Positions 8,760 through 19,074 of a stretch of DNA of 64,000 nucleotides are shown here, one piece after another. The position numbers were made by a program, and so were the translations under genes. The stretch's first letter is position 1; each line of letters begins with the position of its first letter. Origin of the DNA: a virus. Where the stretch lies: positions 62,001 through 126,000 of the IMG/VR virus record IMGVR_UViG_3300032334_001128; one strand, 5' to 3'. Under the pieces are notes generated by a model. That model searched no databases, had not been told where the DNA came from, and saw only the letters and a program-made list of their open reading frames with translations.

Positions 8760-10400
8760 ATGATAAAGACAAACTATGTATATAACCCAACGTTTAGTTT
8801 GGGCACGGCTGGGTGGTCTACATCCAACGCTACTCTTTCTAAAGTAGCTAGCTCTATAGCATCTCCGTCATACTATGGGGATTCTTACGGCAGCTTATCT
8901 AAGACTGGAACTAGCAACCCGTCTATCTATACAACTACTAAGTTAGCTACTACCGTGGGGTCTACATATACCTTCTCGGCATATGTAAAAATTCCTACTG
9001 GCCAAGAGTCAGGAACTTATCAGCTATCTATTGGATGGTATACAGCGGTACCTGCTTTAGTTTCTACATCAACTTCAACTAGTACATCACTGACTAGTTC
9101 GTCTGGCTGGACAAGGATCACTGTTACTGGTACTGCTCCAGCTACTTCTACTCAGGCTCAGCTGAACATTATAAATACAAGTGGAAGTACAGTCGGTCAA
9201 ATATTTTTGGTTGACGCACTTCAGTTTGAAAATAATGCTACTGCTAGCCCCTTTGTTGAGCCAATCAGTCAAGATCAAGAAAATAACAAAACTAACAATG
9301 TTTTACGTCCGGTTCCTCCTCCACATCTAACCGGTATTGAGCTTAACGCTGATATCATGCTTAATGGACTTCTTCTTAACACAATTGACAACAACAATGT
9401 TTTGTGGGTATGTACTGACATTAAAGGTTGGTGGGATCTTCCAGATCCTGAAATTCTAGATCTTACAAGAGGTCTGGATGACGGTTCATATGATGTGAGC
9501 GGAAGATACACAGCTAGAAATCTAACTTTAACTGGGTCAATTCTTGTACCTAGTAGAACATACACAGCTGCGGCTAGAGATAGATTGATTTCAGCTATAA
9601 ACTTAGTAGCTACTGGTGGGTGGTTGTATGTAGATGAAAGCCCTACTAAAGCAGCTTACGTACGTTTGAGCGGACGTCCAAACATCGAGGTTGTTAACGC
9701 TAGAGGTCGTATTGACTTCTCTATTGGCCTAAAAGCAGCTAATCCAGTAAAGTTTAAATGGAACTGGAATGATGCTAATGGCTATGAGTACTCATCAGTG
9801 TCTGCAGGCGGATCTACTGCTATAACTAATGCAGGAAATTACCCCGTACCTGTTGTGTACACGCTTACTGGAGGAACCAGTGGCTTGACTGCTCCTATAA
9901 CAATTGTAAACTCTACTACCGGTAAAACACTGACTGTAACTAAAAAAATCCGTGGGTCTACCTACTCCGAGTCTATTGGGACTACCCTGGTAGCTTCTGG
10001 TGTAGTGACTATTGGATTTGGCGCAACTGTTCACTCTTTCTTAGTTGGAGATATTGTAAACGTAGCCAGTATTAGTACTGCTGGTCGTACCGGTCTGAAT
10101 ACTACTGGTGCTGTTATCACAGACGTAACTGATACAACTTTAAGTTTTGCAAAAACTACTGGTGATTTAGCGTCTCTTTCTACTAATGGAACTGTAACTT
10201 TAGCTGCGGCTGACATTTTAGAAATTGATACTTATAATAAGTCTGCCGTATTTAATGGATCTTCAAGTATTGCTAGATCTTATATTGATACTTTGACAGA
10301 TTGGACAACTCTTCTACCTGGAAGCAATACCATTCAATTTACCCCGACGTCTGGATCTACATCCTTAACTGTAAAATACAGATCTGGTTGGATCGGTTAG
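8760..10400 (+). CDS. Distal tail (Dit-like) protein with N-terminal carbohydrate-binding-like module
   Basis: 546 aa, starting 4 bases after the tape-measure stop. Residues 1-165 form a Ser/Thr-rich beta-sandwich whose opening (NPTFSLGTAGWS) and closing strand (LVDALQFE) match the CBM4/9-like carbohydrate-binding pattern. Residues about 180-340 look like a distal tail protein (RGLDDGSYDVSGRYTARN, then SGRPNIEV). Residues 340-540 include another variant of the AHG-type beta unit (near base 10030). Dit proteins form the hub between tail tube and tip. The fused sugar-binding module suggests binding to host glycans. The ATG lacks a strong ribosome site, so translation is probably coupled. Confidence 0.65.
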   Translation: MIKTNYVYNPTFSLGTAGWSTSNATLSKVASSIASPSYYGDSYGSLSKTGTSNPSIYTTTKLATTVGSTYTFSAYVKIPTGQESGTYQLSIGWYTAVPALVSTSTSTSTSLTSSSGWTRITVTGTAPATSTQAQLNIINTSGSTVGQIFLVDALQFENNATASPFVEPISQDQENNKTNNVLRPVPPPHLTGIELNADIMLNGLLLNTIDNNNVLWVCTDIKGWWDLPDPEILDLTRGLDDGSYDVSGRYTARNLTLTGSILVPSRTYTAAARDRLISAINLVATGGWLYVDESPTKAAYVRLSGRPNIEVVNARGRIDFSIGLKAANPVKFKWNWNDANGYEYSSVSAGGSTAITNAGNYPVPVVYTLTGGTSGLTAPITIVNSTTGKTLTVTKKIRGSTYSESIGTTLVASGVVTIGFGATVHSFLVGDIVNVASISTAGRTGLNTTGAVITDVTDTTLSFAKTTGDLASLSTNGTVTLAAADILEIDTYNKSAVFNGSSSIARSYIDTLTDWTTLLPGSNTIQFTPTSGSTSLTVKYRSGWIG

Positions 10401-10445
10401 AATAGATATATAAATGACGATTAGACGCAAGGTTAAATATATCCA

Positions 10446-13400
10446 ATGGTAGATGCTGCAACGTATAAATACTTTACTGTTGACATAGTAAGTAACACAA
10501 TACTCGCTGAAATTCCTTTTAGTGATGTGAGTTTTGAGCGAGCTCTAAAAGGTTCTGGAAAATTTGCTGGAACCATAGCTATTAGCGAAGAAACAAACAA
10601 TTTAGATCTATATGAATCAACTATGCCTGGTAGAACTGCTGTTTACGTTTTACGAAACGGAGTTTGCGTATGGGGCGGAATTATTTGGTCAAGAGACTAC
10701 AAAGTAACAAGTAAGGAGTTATCTGTAGACGCTTCTGAGTTCACTAGTTATCTACAACACAGGTACGTATGGAAAACTTTTAATTACAATCTTGAAGCAA
10801 AGGCTGAAAAAACTGTAGCTGGTGGAAATGTTAAAATTACTTTCCTAAATAGAAGCTACACCATGCCTACTCTGGACAGCGCTGGAAATAGAGTAAAAGC
10901 GTACATAAGTTTTGGTGAGCAAGGCTATGCCCAATACGGTGGATTCTATGAAGTTCTAAGTAGTCCTGCACCCACAAATACTTATTTTTATGTCAAGATC
11001 CCTAAGCTACCTACTAGAGCTAGCAGTTACTATTCAAAAGTCACTGTCACTGCAAAAGTAGATACGTATCAATACATACGAGATATGCTTGATGGAGTTT
11101 TTAGTGATTTTATTGATACTGAATTTGCTAACGAGTTAATTGCACCTGGTGTTAAAGAAGCTAATACAATTACATATAGAAAAGTAGATAATTCAATAGC
11201 TACAATAACAACGCTTTCTGCCCACGGGTTAATTCCGGGCCAACGTGTAGAAATTGTAAATTTATATGTAACTGAATTAAATGGTACTTTTACGGTTCTC
11301 TCTGTTCCGTCGTCAAATACTTTTACTTATGATGTAACTGGTTTAATTTCTACACTTGCAATAAATACATCTCCACTAACTAGCGTTTACTATCCAATAA
11401 AGAGCAGACGCGTCACCGAAACAAGTAAGCGTGGAATTACTAAAGTAAAAAGAATTTCAAATGTGGCTTATATAACCACTAGATATCCTCACAAATTTGC
11501 TGTTGGAGATATTATCACAATGAAAGTTGAAGAAAAATATAAAGCTTTCAACAACGGAGATCCTGCGGTACCTGTAACAGTTACATCTGTTCCTAGCGAT
11601 AAAGTGTTTACTTATGCAAACACTGGGTCAAATACTTCATCTGATGGAGTAACTGTGACAGACTCTAGATGTGAGTTTTCTGTTAGTAGAAAAATTCTTG
11701 AATTAACAGTATACGATGGCTACAGTTTAAACTTTAGTGCTGATGACTATGTATTAGTAAATGGTGTAGATGATCCGTCATGGGGAGTACCTATGTATGA
11801 TGGGTACAAATATGTGATTGCTACTGATACGGCTTCTCCTAAAACTTGGTTCCAGTTTGATCCTGAATTTGATATGACTGTAGAACCGTCAAGTGTTACT
11901 CAGATCAAAACTAAAAAATATACAACATCTAGTAATTTAATTACTATTGTCACGAATTCTGCTCATGGATTTATGGTTGGTGACACCATTATCATAAATA
12001 TGGCTAAAGCTGATAAATTTTATGATGGTACTCAGACCATAAAAACAGTCACAAATTCTACAACTTTCTCATACACTCCTAAAGACCCTGGAACTGCTGA
12101 TACTAAACAAGCAATGGCAGCTGGAACTGCTAAACGTATAAAGACTCAGCTTGCCCCTATTGCAAACACTTCTTACACTATAGAGGCAAAAAAGCGGGTA
12201 TTGTCTACTGCAACAATTAGAACTACTGCGGCCCATGGCTTTGTTGTTGGAGATACAGTACTTGTTTCTTGTGATGATACGACTTTTAATAACTCAGACT
12301 CTCCTGTGCTCATCCTTGACGTACCTACTACTACAACTTTCTCATACACAAGTGTTGGAACATCGGTGCCCACCTTGATTGCTGCTACTGGTACAGCAGT
12401 TGCTGTGTATACAAATTATGGCGTGGCTAGATACCCAACTCATATATCATCTAGCGGAACTTCTAGAACTATCTATTTCTATGGAGACGAGCATGGGTTT
12501 ACTGCAAATCAATTTGTAACTGTTTACATAAAAGGTAAAACAAAATATAACAACAATAGTATTCCTGTACAAATTACATCTGTTACTGATAACAGCTTTA
12601 CATACACTGTTACTGGATCATATACTGAATCTTATGTGGCTGCCCCGGATGATAGCAAAGTTCTAAAATCCGCCACAGTTTCTAAAATTCCTACTGCATT
12701 CTCTAGAACTTATGGAGAGTTTCCTAATAATGCTGGCATGGGTGGAATTACTTATAGTAGTAATAACTATAGCCAAAAGGAGATCATCAATGCTCCGGTA
12801 ATTGGAAGTGCCTTGACAAACGTTGGGGATATGCTTAACAAATACTCAAATAGCGTAAATGGATTCCAATATAGAATAGATTGCTCCGTCGAGAGTGTTG
12901 GCGGTATAAATGTATTCAAACGAAAATTTGTTCTTATACCTAGAACTCCTACTAGTCTTACTACTTACTTACTAACAAATCCTCTTGATCCTGGAGAGTA
13001 TGCTCCTATAAGTGCTTTTGGTGCAGACAAACTTACTTTTGAGTACCCAGCGAATATTAACGATGTAACTCTGCAAGAAAATGCTGAAAATGGGGTAACT
13101 CGTATGTTTGTAGTAGGTGATGGTAAGGGATCTGGCGGTGGAGATACTGGTGCTAGATATTCTGCTGCATCTGATAATGCACTACTAGATGATGGATGGC
13201 CTTTACTAGAAAGTAGTGAAAAAGTTAGCTGGCCTTTAGTAGGTTACAATCAGATCAACTTGGATAACTGGGGTAATTACGATGTTGAAGGAGATCTACA
13301 AAAATCTGCAGAACGTTTCTTAGCTGAGTCAAAGCCACCTATGGGTGAGTATTCAGTAGAAGTTAATGGATCTATTGACCCTGCCGTTGGTTCATATAAT

Positions 13401-13595
13401 CCAGGAGATTGGTGTCAAATAGTTATTAAGGATGATTTTATCTCTAAGCGTCTAAATAGTGCACTCGAGCCAAGAAAGAATGCAATACTTAGAAAAATTG
13501 AATCTATTAAGGTAAAAGTTCCTGAGGGCCCGGAAGCCACCGAAACTGTAACATTAAACTTAGTTCCAGAATGGGATATTGATCGACATGGGTAG
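10446..13595 (+). CDS. Large minor tail protein (Tal/baseplate-hub-like) with inserted AHG repeats
   Basis: 1049 aa. The N-terminus (about 1-110) with VWGGIIWSRDY and the C-terminus with LNLVPEW look like the hub-type protein that follows Dit in actinophages. In between are at least five beta units centred on AHG-x-x-x-GD-like motifs (near residues 257, 345, 504, 593, 680), each followed by a strand of F-x-Y-type residues. The repeats resemble those in the proteins at 2 and 13588. The gene overlaps the next one by 8 bases. No peptidase motif is seen. The tail-tip role is from position. Confidence 0.65.
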   Translation: MVDAATYKYFTVDIVSNTILAEIPFSDVSFERALKGSGKFAGTIAISEETNNLDLYESTMPGRTAVYVLRNGVCVWGGIIWSRDYKVTSKELSVDASEFTSYLQHRYVWKTFNYNLEAKAEKTVAGGNVKITFLNRSYTMPTLDSAGNRVKAYISFGEQGYAQYGGFYEVLSSPAPTNTYFYVKIPKLPTRASSYYSKVTVTAKVDTYQYIRDMLDGVFSDFIDTEFANELIAPGVKEANTITYRKVDNSIATITTLSAHGLIPGQRVEIVNLYVTELNGTFTVLSVPSSNTFTYDVTGLISTLAINTSPLTSVYYPIKSRRVTETSKRGITKVKRISNVAYITTRYPHKFAVGDIITMKVEEKYKAFNNGDPAVPVTVTSVPSDKVFTYANTGSNTSSDGVTVTDSRCEFSVSRKILELTVYDGYSLNFSADDYVLVNGVDDPSWGVPMYDGYKYVIATDTASPKTWFQFDPEFDMTVEPSSVTQIKTKKYTTSSNLITIVTNSAHGFMVGDTIIINMAKADKFYDGTQTIKTVTNSTTFSYTPKDPGTADTKQAMAAGTAKRIKTQLAPIANTSYTIEAKKRVLSTATIRTTAAHGFVVGDTVLVSCDDTTFNNSDSPVLILDVPTTTTFSYTSVGTSVPTLIAATGTAVAVYTNYGVARYPTHISSSGTSRTIYFYGDEHGFTANQFVTVYIKGKTKYNNNSIPVQITSVTDNSFTYTVTGSYTESYVAAPDDSKVLKSATVSKIPTAFSRTYGEFPNNAGMGGITYSSNNYSQKEIINAPVIGSALTNVGDMLNKYSNSVNGFQYRIDCSVESVGGINVFKRKFVLIPRTPTSLTTYLLTNPLDPGEYAPISAFGADKLTFEYPANINDVTLQENAENGVTRMFVVGDGKGSGGGDTGARYSAASDNALLDDGWPLLESSEKVSWPLVGYNQINLDNWGNYDVEGDLQKSAERFLAESKPPMGEYSVEVNGSIDPAVGSYNPGDWCQIVIKDDFISKRLNSALEPRKNAILRKIESIKVKVPEGPEATETVTLNLVPEWDIDRHG

Positions 13596-16500
13596 TGACA
13601 GACTTTCTAGGCACAGAAGTATAGGATCTTATTTAAATTATCTAGATGAAAAATCTAGGTATAGCGAATATAGAACTGACTACTCTAGTGTTATTGCCAC
13701 AAATGCTATTGGTGAATCTTCTTTATCTGAAGAATTATCAATAATTGAAAAAGCTATACAAAGTGGTAACTATATCTCTGGTGAAGCTGGCTGGAGAATA
13801 ACTGGTAATGGTGACGCTGAGTTTGGCAACGTTGTGGTTCGTGGAGACATAACTGCTTACTCCGGTGCTATTGGATATTGGAATATATCTAGTCCGGCTG
13901 TTACCCGTGTAGTTGGAACTACAACACTACTGGGAACCTTTCTTGAGAGCTCTGGTATTGGTGATAATGATGATAGCGTCACGTCAGGCACATACGTAGG
14001 TCTATTTAAGTCTTATTCTCCAGATCCATTTGACGTATCCGTTAAAAGTAGAACTAACAACGTAGCCACTCTTACAATACTTGGTCACGATCTATTAATT
14101 GGAGACTACATAATTGTAGCTTTAGAGGATGACACTACCTTTAACTCTAACGGTGCGATAGTTCAAATCACCGATATTGATTATGAAACAATTAGTTACG
14201 CTAACACTGGTGCTGATGTAGCTAAGTCAGACTCTATTGGCTACGTATATTTCCAGAACAAGGACGTAGCAGGTCTTTACCTTCGTGACTATTCAAAATC
14301 TGAGTTTGATTATGGGTATTTTTCTAATACTGGTATAAAGTATGTTTCAGCTGAAGACGTAAACTTAATTGAAAACCCTAGTTTTGAATATAAAAATGAC
14401 TCCAATGTCATTACATCTTCTACAACATCTTGGTCTCAGGGTACAGGATTAACTTTAGCATCTTTAGATATTAGTTCTATATATTCTAGTGATAGCACTT
14501 ACGGTGGAAAACTTACATGGGCTGGCACTGGGCTATCTACCTATTTATCTTCAAAAATTGACTATTCTTCCGGAAGTAGTTATAGCGTATTTAATTCAGG
14601 AAAGAGTCTTTACCTTGATCTGACAGTTTTTCCTTACTATGTTCCTGTAGCCAAAACTATAAGCTCTATAGCAAGTTGGTCAGTGGGAAGTACTTGGTAT
14701 CTAAAAGTATACTCCACAGCTCACGGATTTTCTGCAGGAGATACTGTATTTTTAGACGTTAATGCTACTTTTACTAAAGATGGTGTAACAACAACCCACT
14801 GTCCGCATACAATTGCTGATGGTACACTTGGATACACCTTTACCGTCCTATCTAGCCCTGCCCCGGCTGCTAATTATTTTTATGTAAATGCAAATCCAAG
14901 TGGAAGTTTTAACGCTCCTGAGCAAACTTTAACAACGGCTTCTGCCACCGGCGTGTCTAAATCTGCTTATAAAGCATATGAAGTTGCTTTGGATTTAACT
15001 GCAATACGGTTTAGATATGAGAACGGTACTACAACCCCAATAACTGATGTTGTATCTATTGCAACAGAAGCTTTATGGAATTCTGGAAAAAATAAATACT
15101 TATTTAGTAATTCAAATGATTACATTTTTTCTTATATTAAGCATCAAAATGACCCAACTTTCGTGGTTGCGCCAATGTATAAAACTGATCCTATTATTAT
15201 TGATGCTGAAAGCCTTGAAACTAGTTACAGAAGCTCTAACATTGATAGTTTAAATGATCAGTTAGATTTTTATTTAGATATTCCTGGCTGGTTGCTTAAG
15301 CACGACGGTAATTACGTAGTTTCTGGTACAAAAGTAACTAATTCTTCTGGAATAGGTTACATTGTAGATAATGTTTTATTGTCAACTGCATCTAATTTTT
15401 TCTATGGTTCTTATCTAGCCACAAATAGTTGGGCTGATGGTAATAATAATCCTGCTCAAGCGTCTATTGAAAGCAGTAAAACTTGGTTAAATGTAGACTT
15501 AGCGAGTCAATCTGCTAGCCTAGATTATTTTGATTACGTTAAGTTTAGAAATAATACTTTTACTAAAACTATGATTCAGCGGCCATCTTTAAGTATGAAT
15601 GATTCTTTAGAATTATATGTACCTTTTTCTGGAAATACTTATGACACACTTACTCTTAGTTCTGGAGAATATCAGTATTTAGCTAGTGAATCTAGTTATA
15701 AAAACATTAACTCTAATTTAAAACTTATAACTGGAGATAATAATTCTCAGTTTGAGCTTTCTACTAGCAGTAGATATATAGATACTACTACTGGGATTCT
15801 AGATTATAGAGTTGCAGCTGTTATATCTGGAAACGTAGAGTCATCATACGGTTCTGAAACTTCTACTATTAGAATTGCTAGCGATAAATTTGTTTGGACT
15901 TATCTACCAGATGAAATGACAACTGATGAAAGAGTTGTTTTTGATCAGGATCATATACTTTTATCTGCTCCTCAAACTACTATAAATGGTGATTTATTAG
16001 TTACTGGAGCTGCGGTTTATGACGGTGGAGCTACCTATTCTGGAGATACTTCTTATCAAAGAATAAGAATTACATCCGTTGATGGTGTTGGAAGCGGTAC
16101 CCAAGGTTTTCAGTTGGGAGCTACTCTTGGCTTAAATCTTCAAATGGATAGAAATAGTATTCAGGGGTATAACAACAGCGTTGCATCAGCTATAGATATA
16201 AATGCTTCAGGTGGATCAGTTAGTATTGGAAGTACCTCATCTGATGTGGAGATTAAAAAACTAACTGTTGCAGGATACGTCACTAATACTTCTGGTGGAG
16301 TACTAGGAACTACTACAACCATTCCTAATGCTGGTTTAACGAACTCTGCAATAACAATTAATGGATCATCAGTGTCATTGGGTGGTTCAATAACAGTTGC
16401 AAACTTTAATGGTTCTGGAACATCAATCACTGGTTTGCAATCTGCTGCTGGTATTGCACTACCTATATCAACTGCAAATAACACTACTGCATCTGGTGCA

Positions 16501-18588
16501 ATCACACTTCAAACTGGTACTTCTTCCACTTCTTCAACTACTACTGGCACATTAACAATCGCTACTGGAAGTCACTCAAATACAAGCAGTGGTCTTTCTG
16601 GTGCAATAAGCATTAAGTCTGGAGATACTACTGGTGCTGGAGGTAACTCTGGTGCAGTGACTATTGATGTTGGAACTGGTTCTGGTACTGGTGCTCCAGG
16701 AACACTGAGCATCGGTAATACAAATGCTAAAATCATAAATCTTGGTTCTAGTGCTAGTGGGACTAAAACTTTAACTATACAACCTAGTGCAAGTACTGGT
16801 ACTAATACAATAGGTATTGGAACAGGAACAGTCTCTACTGGTGCTATGGTCATAAACATTGGTACCGCATCTATTTCTTCTGGAAGTTCTTCTATTACTA
16901 TTGGTGCTTCTGGTGCTACAACTACAATAAATGGAACGCTTGTAGCGTCTGCTCCTGCTGATTCTCTTACAGGCACATCTTTACCTGCTGCAATTACGTC
17001 TGCTTCTGGGTTAGCAACCGTTGGAACTATTGATACAGGAACTTGGAATGCCACTGCAATTGCTGATGGAAAAATTGCATCAGCTCTTACAGGTAAAACT
17101 TACAATGGCCTAACAATTACAACTAGCACAGGTACTTTGACAATTGCTGCTAGTAAAACTCTTACCGTAAATAACACAATTGCAATAAGTGCTACTAATG
17201 ACAGCAATAGCGGTCTTAACATTGGGGGTGGTGGAACATTAGGAAGTGCGGCGTTTACAGCATCTACCGCATATATTTCTTCTACATTAATGACTGCATT
17301 AGGTGACATTATATACGGTGGATCTTCTGGTGCAGCTACTAAACTACTTGGAAATACCACTACTACTAGGAAGTTTTTACGTCAAACTGGTGATGGTACT
17401 AACTCGGCTGTCCCTGCTTGGGACACCGTCACTAAAACTGATGTCGGACTCGGTAACGTAGACAATACTTCAGATGTTAATAAGCCAGTATCGACCGCCC
17501 AGCAGACTGCGTTAGATCTAAAGGCAAATAAAAATAATGCTGTATTTACTGGAACTATGCCATCAGTCACTAGCTCTACTTCTTCAAGTGTTAAGTCTAG
17601 TACTGATTTAGTAAACAGAGCGTACATAGATTCTGTTGTTAATCCAACAACTTGGAAAGTTTCAGTCGTATGCGCGACTACAGCGGCTTTAGGTACTACT
17701 GGTAATCTAGTTGGCGGAACCATCACTACTACCTATAATAATGGAACTTCAGGTGTAGGGGCAACTTTAACTATTGCTACTTCATCGAACTGGACAGCTA
17801 TTACTATTGATGGATATAGTTTTACCACAGGTGATCGTGTACTTATTAAGAATCAAGCATCAGCTTTTCAAAATGGTATTTATACAGTTACAACTAAAGG
17901 AACTGTTGGAACAACTACTTCATTTGTTTTTACTAGAGCAACTGACGCAGACACTTCTACAGAAAATTTTGAAAAACATTCCTTATATGTTGAATCCGGA
18001 ACTAATTATGCTGACAATGCTTTTGTAAATATTATAAATGGTGATATCGTAATGGGGACTACCGATATAGTCTACAGCCTTGGTGTTTTTAATTCAACTG
18101 TCCCAATCTCAGGATCAGGTAGAATTCCTTATACAAACTCTAGTAGAGGGATTACCTACACATACCCATCTTCAAAAACTGGTCAGGTTTTAAAAAGTGG
18201 ATTTGCTTCACCTGGTGCAGATTTAGGTTGGTATGATCCAGTCCCATTTGATATGAAAACTGGAAAAATTGCTTCTGCTGACTGGGATAATGTTGCTAGT
18301 CCAGTTGGTGAAGTGATCGTTACTTTTGATGCTCCTTTTCAAACAGGAGCTGTTCCTAATATAACACTTAGTCCGGTATCTACCTCCACAACTACAATTT
18401 TTACAGTTACCTTAAAATCAGCGCCTACGGCAACTGGTTTTACTGCCATTATTAGAACTTGGAATGGTACAGCTTTTTCAGTTACTACGGCTCCTACTGT
18501 ATATTGGACTGCAGTGCAAGGAGCAAGAATAGTAGGTGATCCATCTAGCACTAATGATGGTAGAACAGACTATGGAGCTGTTGGTTAG
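13588..18588 (+). CDS. Giant tail fibre / tip protein
   Basis: 1666 aa. The start is the ATG at 13588, overlapping the upstream stop; a TTG nine bases earlier is less likely. Residues 1-100 probably attach to the tail tip. Two AHG-type units occur (near bases 14085 and 14716). Residues about 900-1220 are Gly/Ser/Thr-rich short beta repeats of the G-T-L-T-I-type, as in beta-helical fibres. Around residue 1285 the segment VGLGNVDNTSDVNKPVS is a repeat shared by many phage tail fibres. The C-terminal 300 residues probably form the receptor-binding tip. Single-domain boundaries are estimates. Confidence 0.8.
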   Translation: MGSDRLSRHRSIGSYLNYLDEKSRYSEYRTDYSSVIATNAIGESSLSEELSIIEKAIQSGNYISGEAGWRITGNGDAEFGNVVVRGDITAYSGAIGYWNISSPAVTRVVGTTTLLGTFLESSGIGDNDDSVTSGTYVGLFKSYSPDPFDVSVKSRTNNVATLTILGHDLLIGDYIIVALEDDTTFNSNGAIVQITDIDYETISYANTGADVAKSDSIGYVYFQNKDVAGLYLRDYSKSEFDYGYFSNTGIKYVSAEDVNLIENPSFEYKNDSNVITSSTTSWSQGTGLTLASLDISSIYSSDSTYGGKLTWAGTGLSTYLSSKIDYSSGSSYSVFNSGKSLYLDLTVFPYYVPVAKTISSIASWSVGSTWYLKVYSTAHGFSAGDTVFLDVNATFTKDGVTTTHCPHTIADGTLGYTFTVLSSPAPAANYFYVNANPSGSFNAPEQTLTTASATGVSKSAYKAYEVALDLTAIRFRYENGTTTPITDVVSIATEALWNSGKNKYLFSNSNDYIFSYIKHQNDPTFVVAPMYKTDPIIIDAESLETSYRSSNIDSLNDQLDFYLDIPGWLLKHDGNYVVSGTKVTNSSGIGYIVDNVLLSTASNFFYGSYLATNSWADGNNNPAQASIESSKTWLNVDLASQSASLDYFDYVKFRNNTFTKTMIQRPSLSMNDSLELYVPFSGNTYDTLTLSSGEYQYLASESSYKNINSNLKLITGDNNSQFELSTSSRYIDTTTGILDYRVAAVISGNVESSYGSETSTIRIASDKFVWTYLPDEMTTDERVVFDQDHILLSAPQTTINGDLLVTGAAVYDGGATYSGDTSYQRIRITSVDGVGSGTQGFQLGATLGLNLQMDRNSIQGYNNSVASAIDINASGGSVSIGSTSSDVEIKKLTVAGYVTNTSGGVLGTTTTIPNAGLTNSAITINGSSVSLGGSITVANFNGSGTSITGLQSAAGIALPISTANNTTASGAITLQTGTSSTSSTTTGTLTIATGSHSNTSSGLSGAISIKSGDTTGAGGNSGAVTIDVGTGSGTGAPGTLSIGNTNAKIINLGSSASGTKTLTIQPSASTGTNTIGIGTGTVSTGAMVINIGTASISSGSSSITIGASGATTTINGTLVASAPADSLTGTSLPAAITSASGLATVGTIDTGTWNATAIADGKIASALTGKTYNGLTITTSTGTLTIAASKTLTVNNTIAISATNDSNSGLNIGGGGTLGSAAFTASTAYISSTLMTALGDIIYGGSSGAATKLLGNTTTTRKFLRQTGDGTNSAVPAWDTVTKTDVGLGNVDNTSDVNKPVSTAQQTALDLKANKNNAVFTGTMPSVTSSTSSSVKSSTDLVNRAYIDSVVNPTTWKVSVVCATTAALGTTGNLVGGTITTTYNNGTSGVGATLTIATSSNWTAITIDGYSFTTGDRVLIKNQASAFQNGIYTVTTKGTVGTTTSFVFTRATDADTSTENFEKHSLYVESGTNYADNAFVNIINGDIVMGTTDIVYSLGVFNSTVPISGSGRIPYTNSSRGITYTYPSSKTGQVLKSGFASPGADLGWYDPVPFDMKTGKIASADWDNVASPVGEVIVTFDAPFQTGAVPNITLSPVSTSTTTIFTVTLKSAPTATGFTAIIRTWNGTAFSVTTAPTVYWTAVQGARIVGDPSSTNDGRTDYGAVG

Positions 18589-18625
18589 TAATGATAAAAT
18601 TAAGTAAAGTTTTGAAGGATAAGCA

Positions 18626-18754
18626 ATGTACACGATTCTAAAAATAACTACTGATGAAGTAGACAAATTTATTGTATATAATAAACTAACTAATTTAGAG
18701 GTTGCTCGATATTCTACTTATCGTGAAGCATTTCAAGATTTATTATCTAGATAA
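18626..18754 (+). CDS. Small protein of unknown function (42 aa)
   Basis: 42 codons from ATG to TAA with AAGGAT 8 bases upstream. It is polar, mixed alpha/beta, with an N-terminal strand (YTILKITTDE) and a C-terminal helix. It follows the fibre gene by 37 bases on the same strand and ends 2 bases before the stop of an opposing small gene. No family is recognised. It may be real because of the ribosome site and close packing. Confidence 0.45.
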   Translation: MYTILKITTDEVDKFIVYNKLTNLEVARYSTYREAFQDLLSR

Positions 18755-18756
18755 AT

Positions 18757-18906
18757 TTAATTTTTAGGTCTAGGTTCTTGTCTAGGATCTCTGACAAAGA
18801 CTACTCCTTTATGCTTTAGCTCACAGCACTCGGCTAATTTTCTAACGACAAACATTTGTCTACATACCGTACATTGATATGGATCCTGATACTTATTATT
18901 CTCCAC
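18757..18906 (-). CDS. Small zinc-finger-like protein (49 aa)
   Basis: On the minus strand an open frame from GTG (18904-18906) to TAA (18757-18759) encodes 49 residues containing C-x2-C-x13-CC-x3-H (core YQCTVCRQMF then ECCELKH). That is a plausible single zinc site. It converges with the small plus-strand gene ending at 18754. TAAGG lies 6-10 bases upstream of the GTG. It is too short for certainty, but the Cys/His spacing is unlikely in a random frame. Target and role are unknown. Confidence 0.4.
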   Translation of the reverse strand: MENNKYQDPYQCTVCRQMFVVRKLAECCELKHKGVVFVRDPRQEPRPKN

Positions 18907-18976
18907 GCGGGCCTTACGGTCGTCGATCTTATAGATTAATTATCTCATCTAACCGGCTAAGTCATATGGTAAATTA

Positions 18977-19008
18977 GATGTATAAGCTTAAAGTTAAGTT
19001 TATACATC
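18977..19008. promoter_or_regulatory. Long imperfect hairpin, copy 1 of a repeated element
   Basis: Arms GATGTATAA-G-CTTAA and TTAAG-T-TTATACATC pair with one mismatch around a tiny loop; the dyad extends weakly outward to about 18968-19020. A very similar dyad occurs at 50477-50502. Each is followed by the same 28-base promoter-like block. It is likely an operator or a terminator for upstream transcription. Confidence 0.6.
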
Positions 19009-19025
19009 AAATTTTACCCAAAAAT

Positions 19026-19053
19026 GATGTACAAAACTGATACATTATTATAT
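19026..19053 (+). promoter_or_regulatory. Promoter-like conserved block, copy 1
   Basis: The block TGTACAAAA-C-TGATACATT followed by ATTATATAAC is repeated with a single base change at 50525-50552, in the same position relative to a similar hairpin. AT-rich hexamers in the block (TATTAT, TATATA) could be the -10. It lies 22 bases upstream of the metallopeptidase ATG. Promoter function is inferred from conservation and position. Confidence 0.55.
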
Positions 19054-19074
19054 AACTAGTTAGGTTCGATAGAA

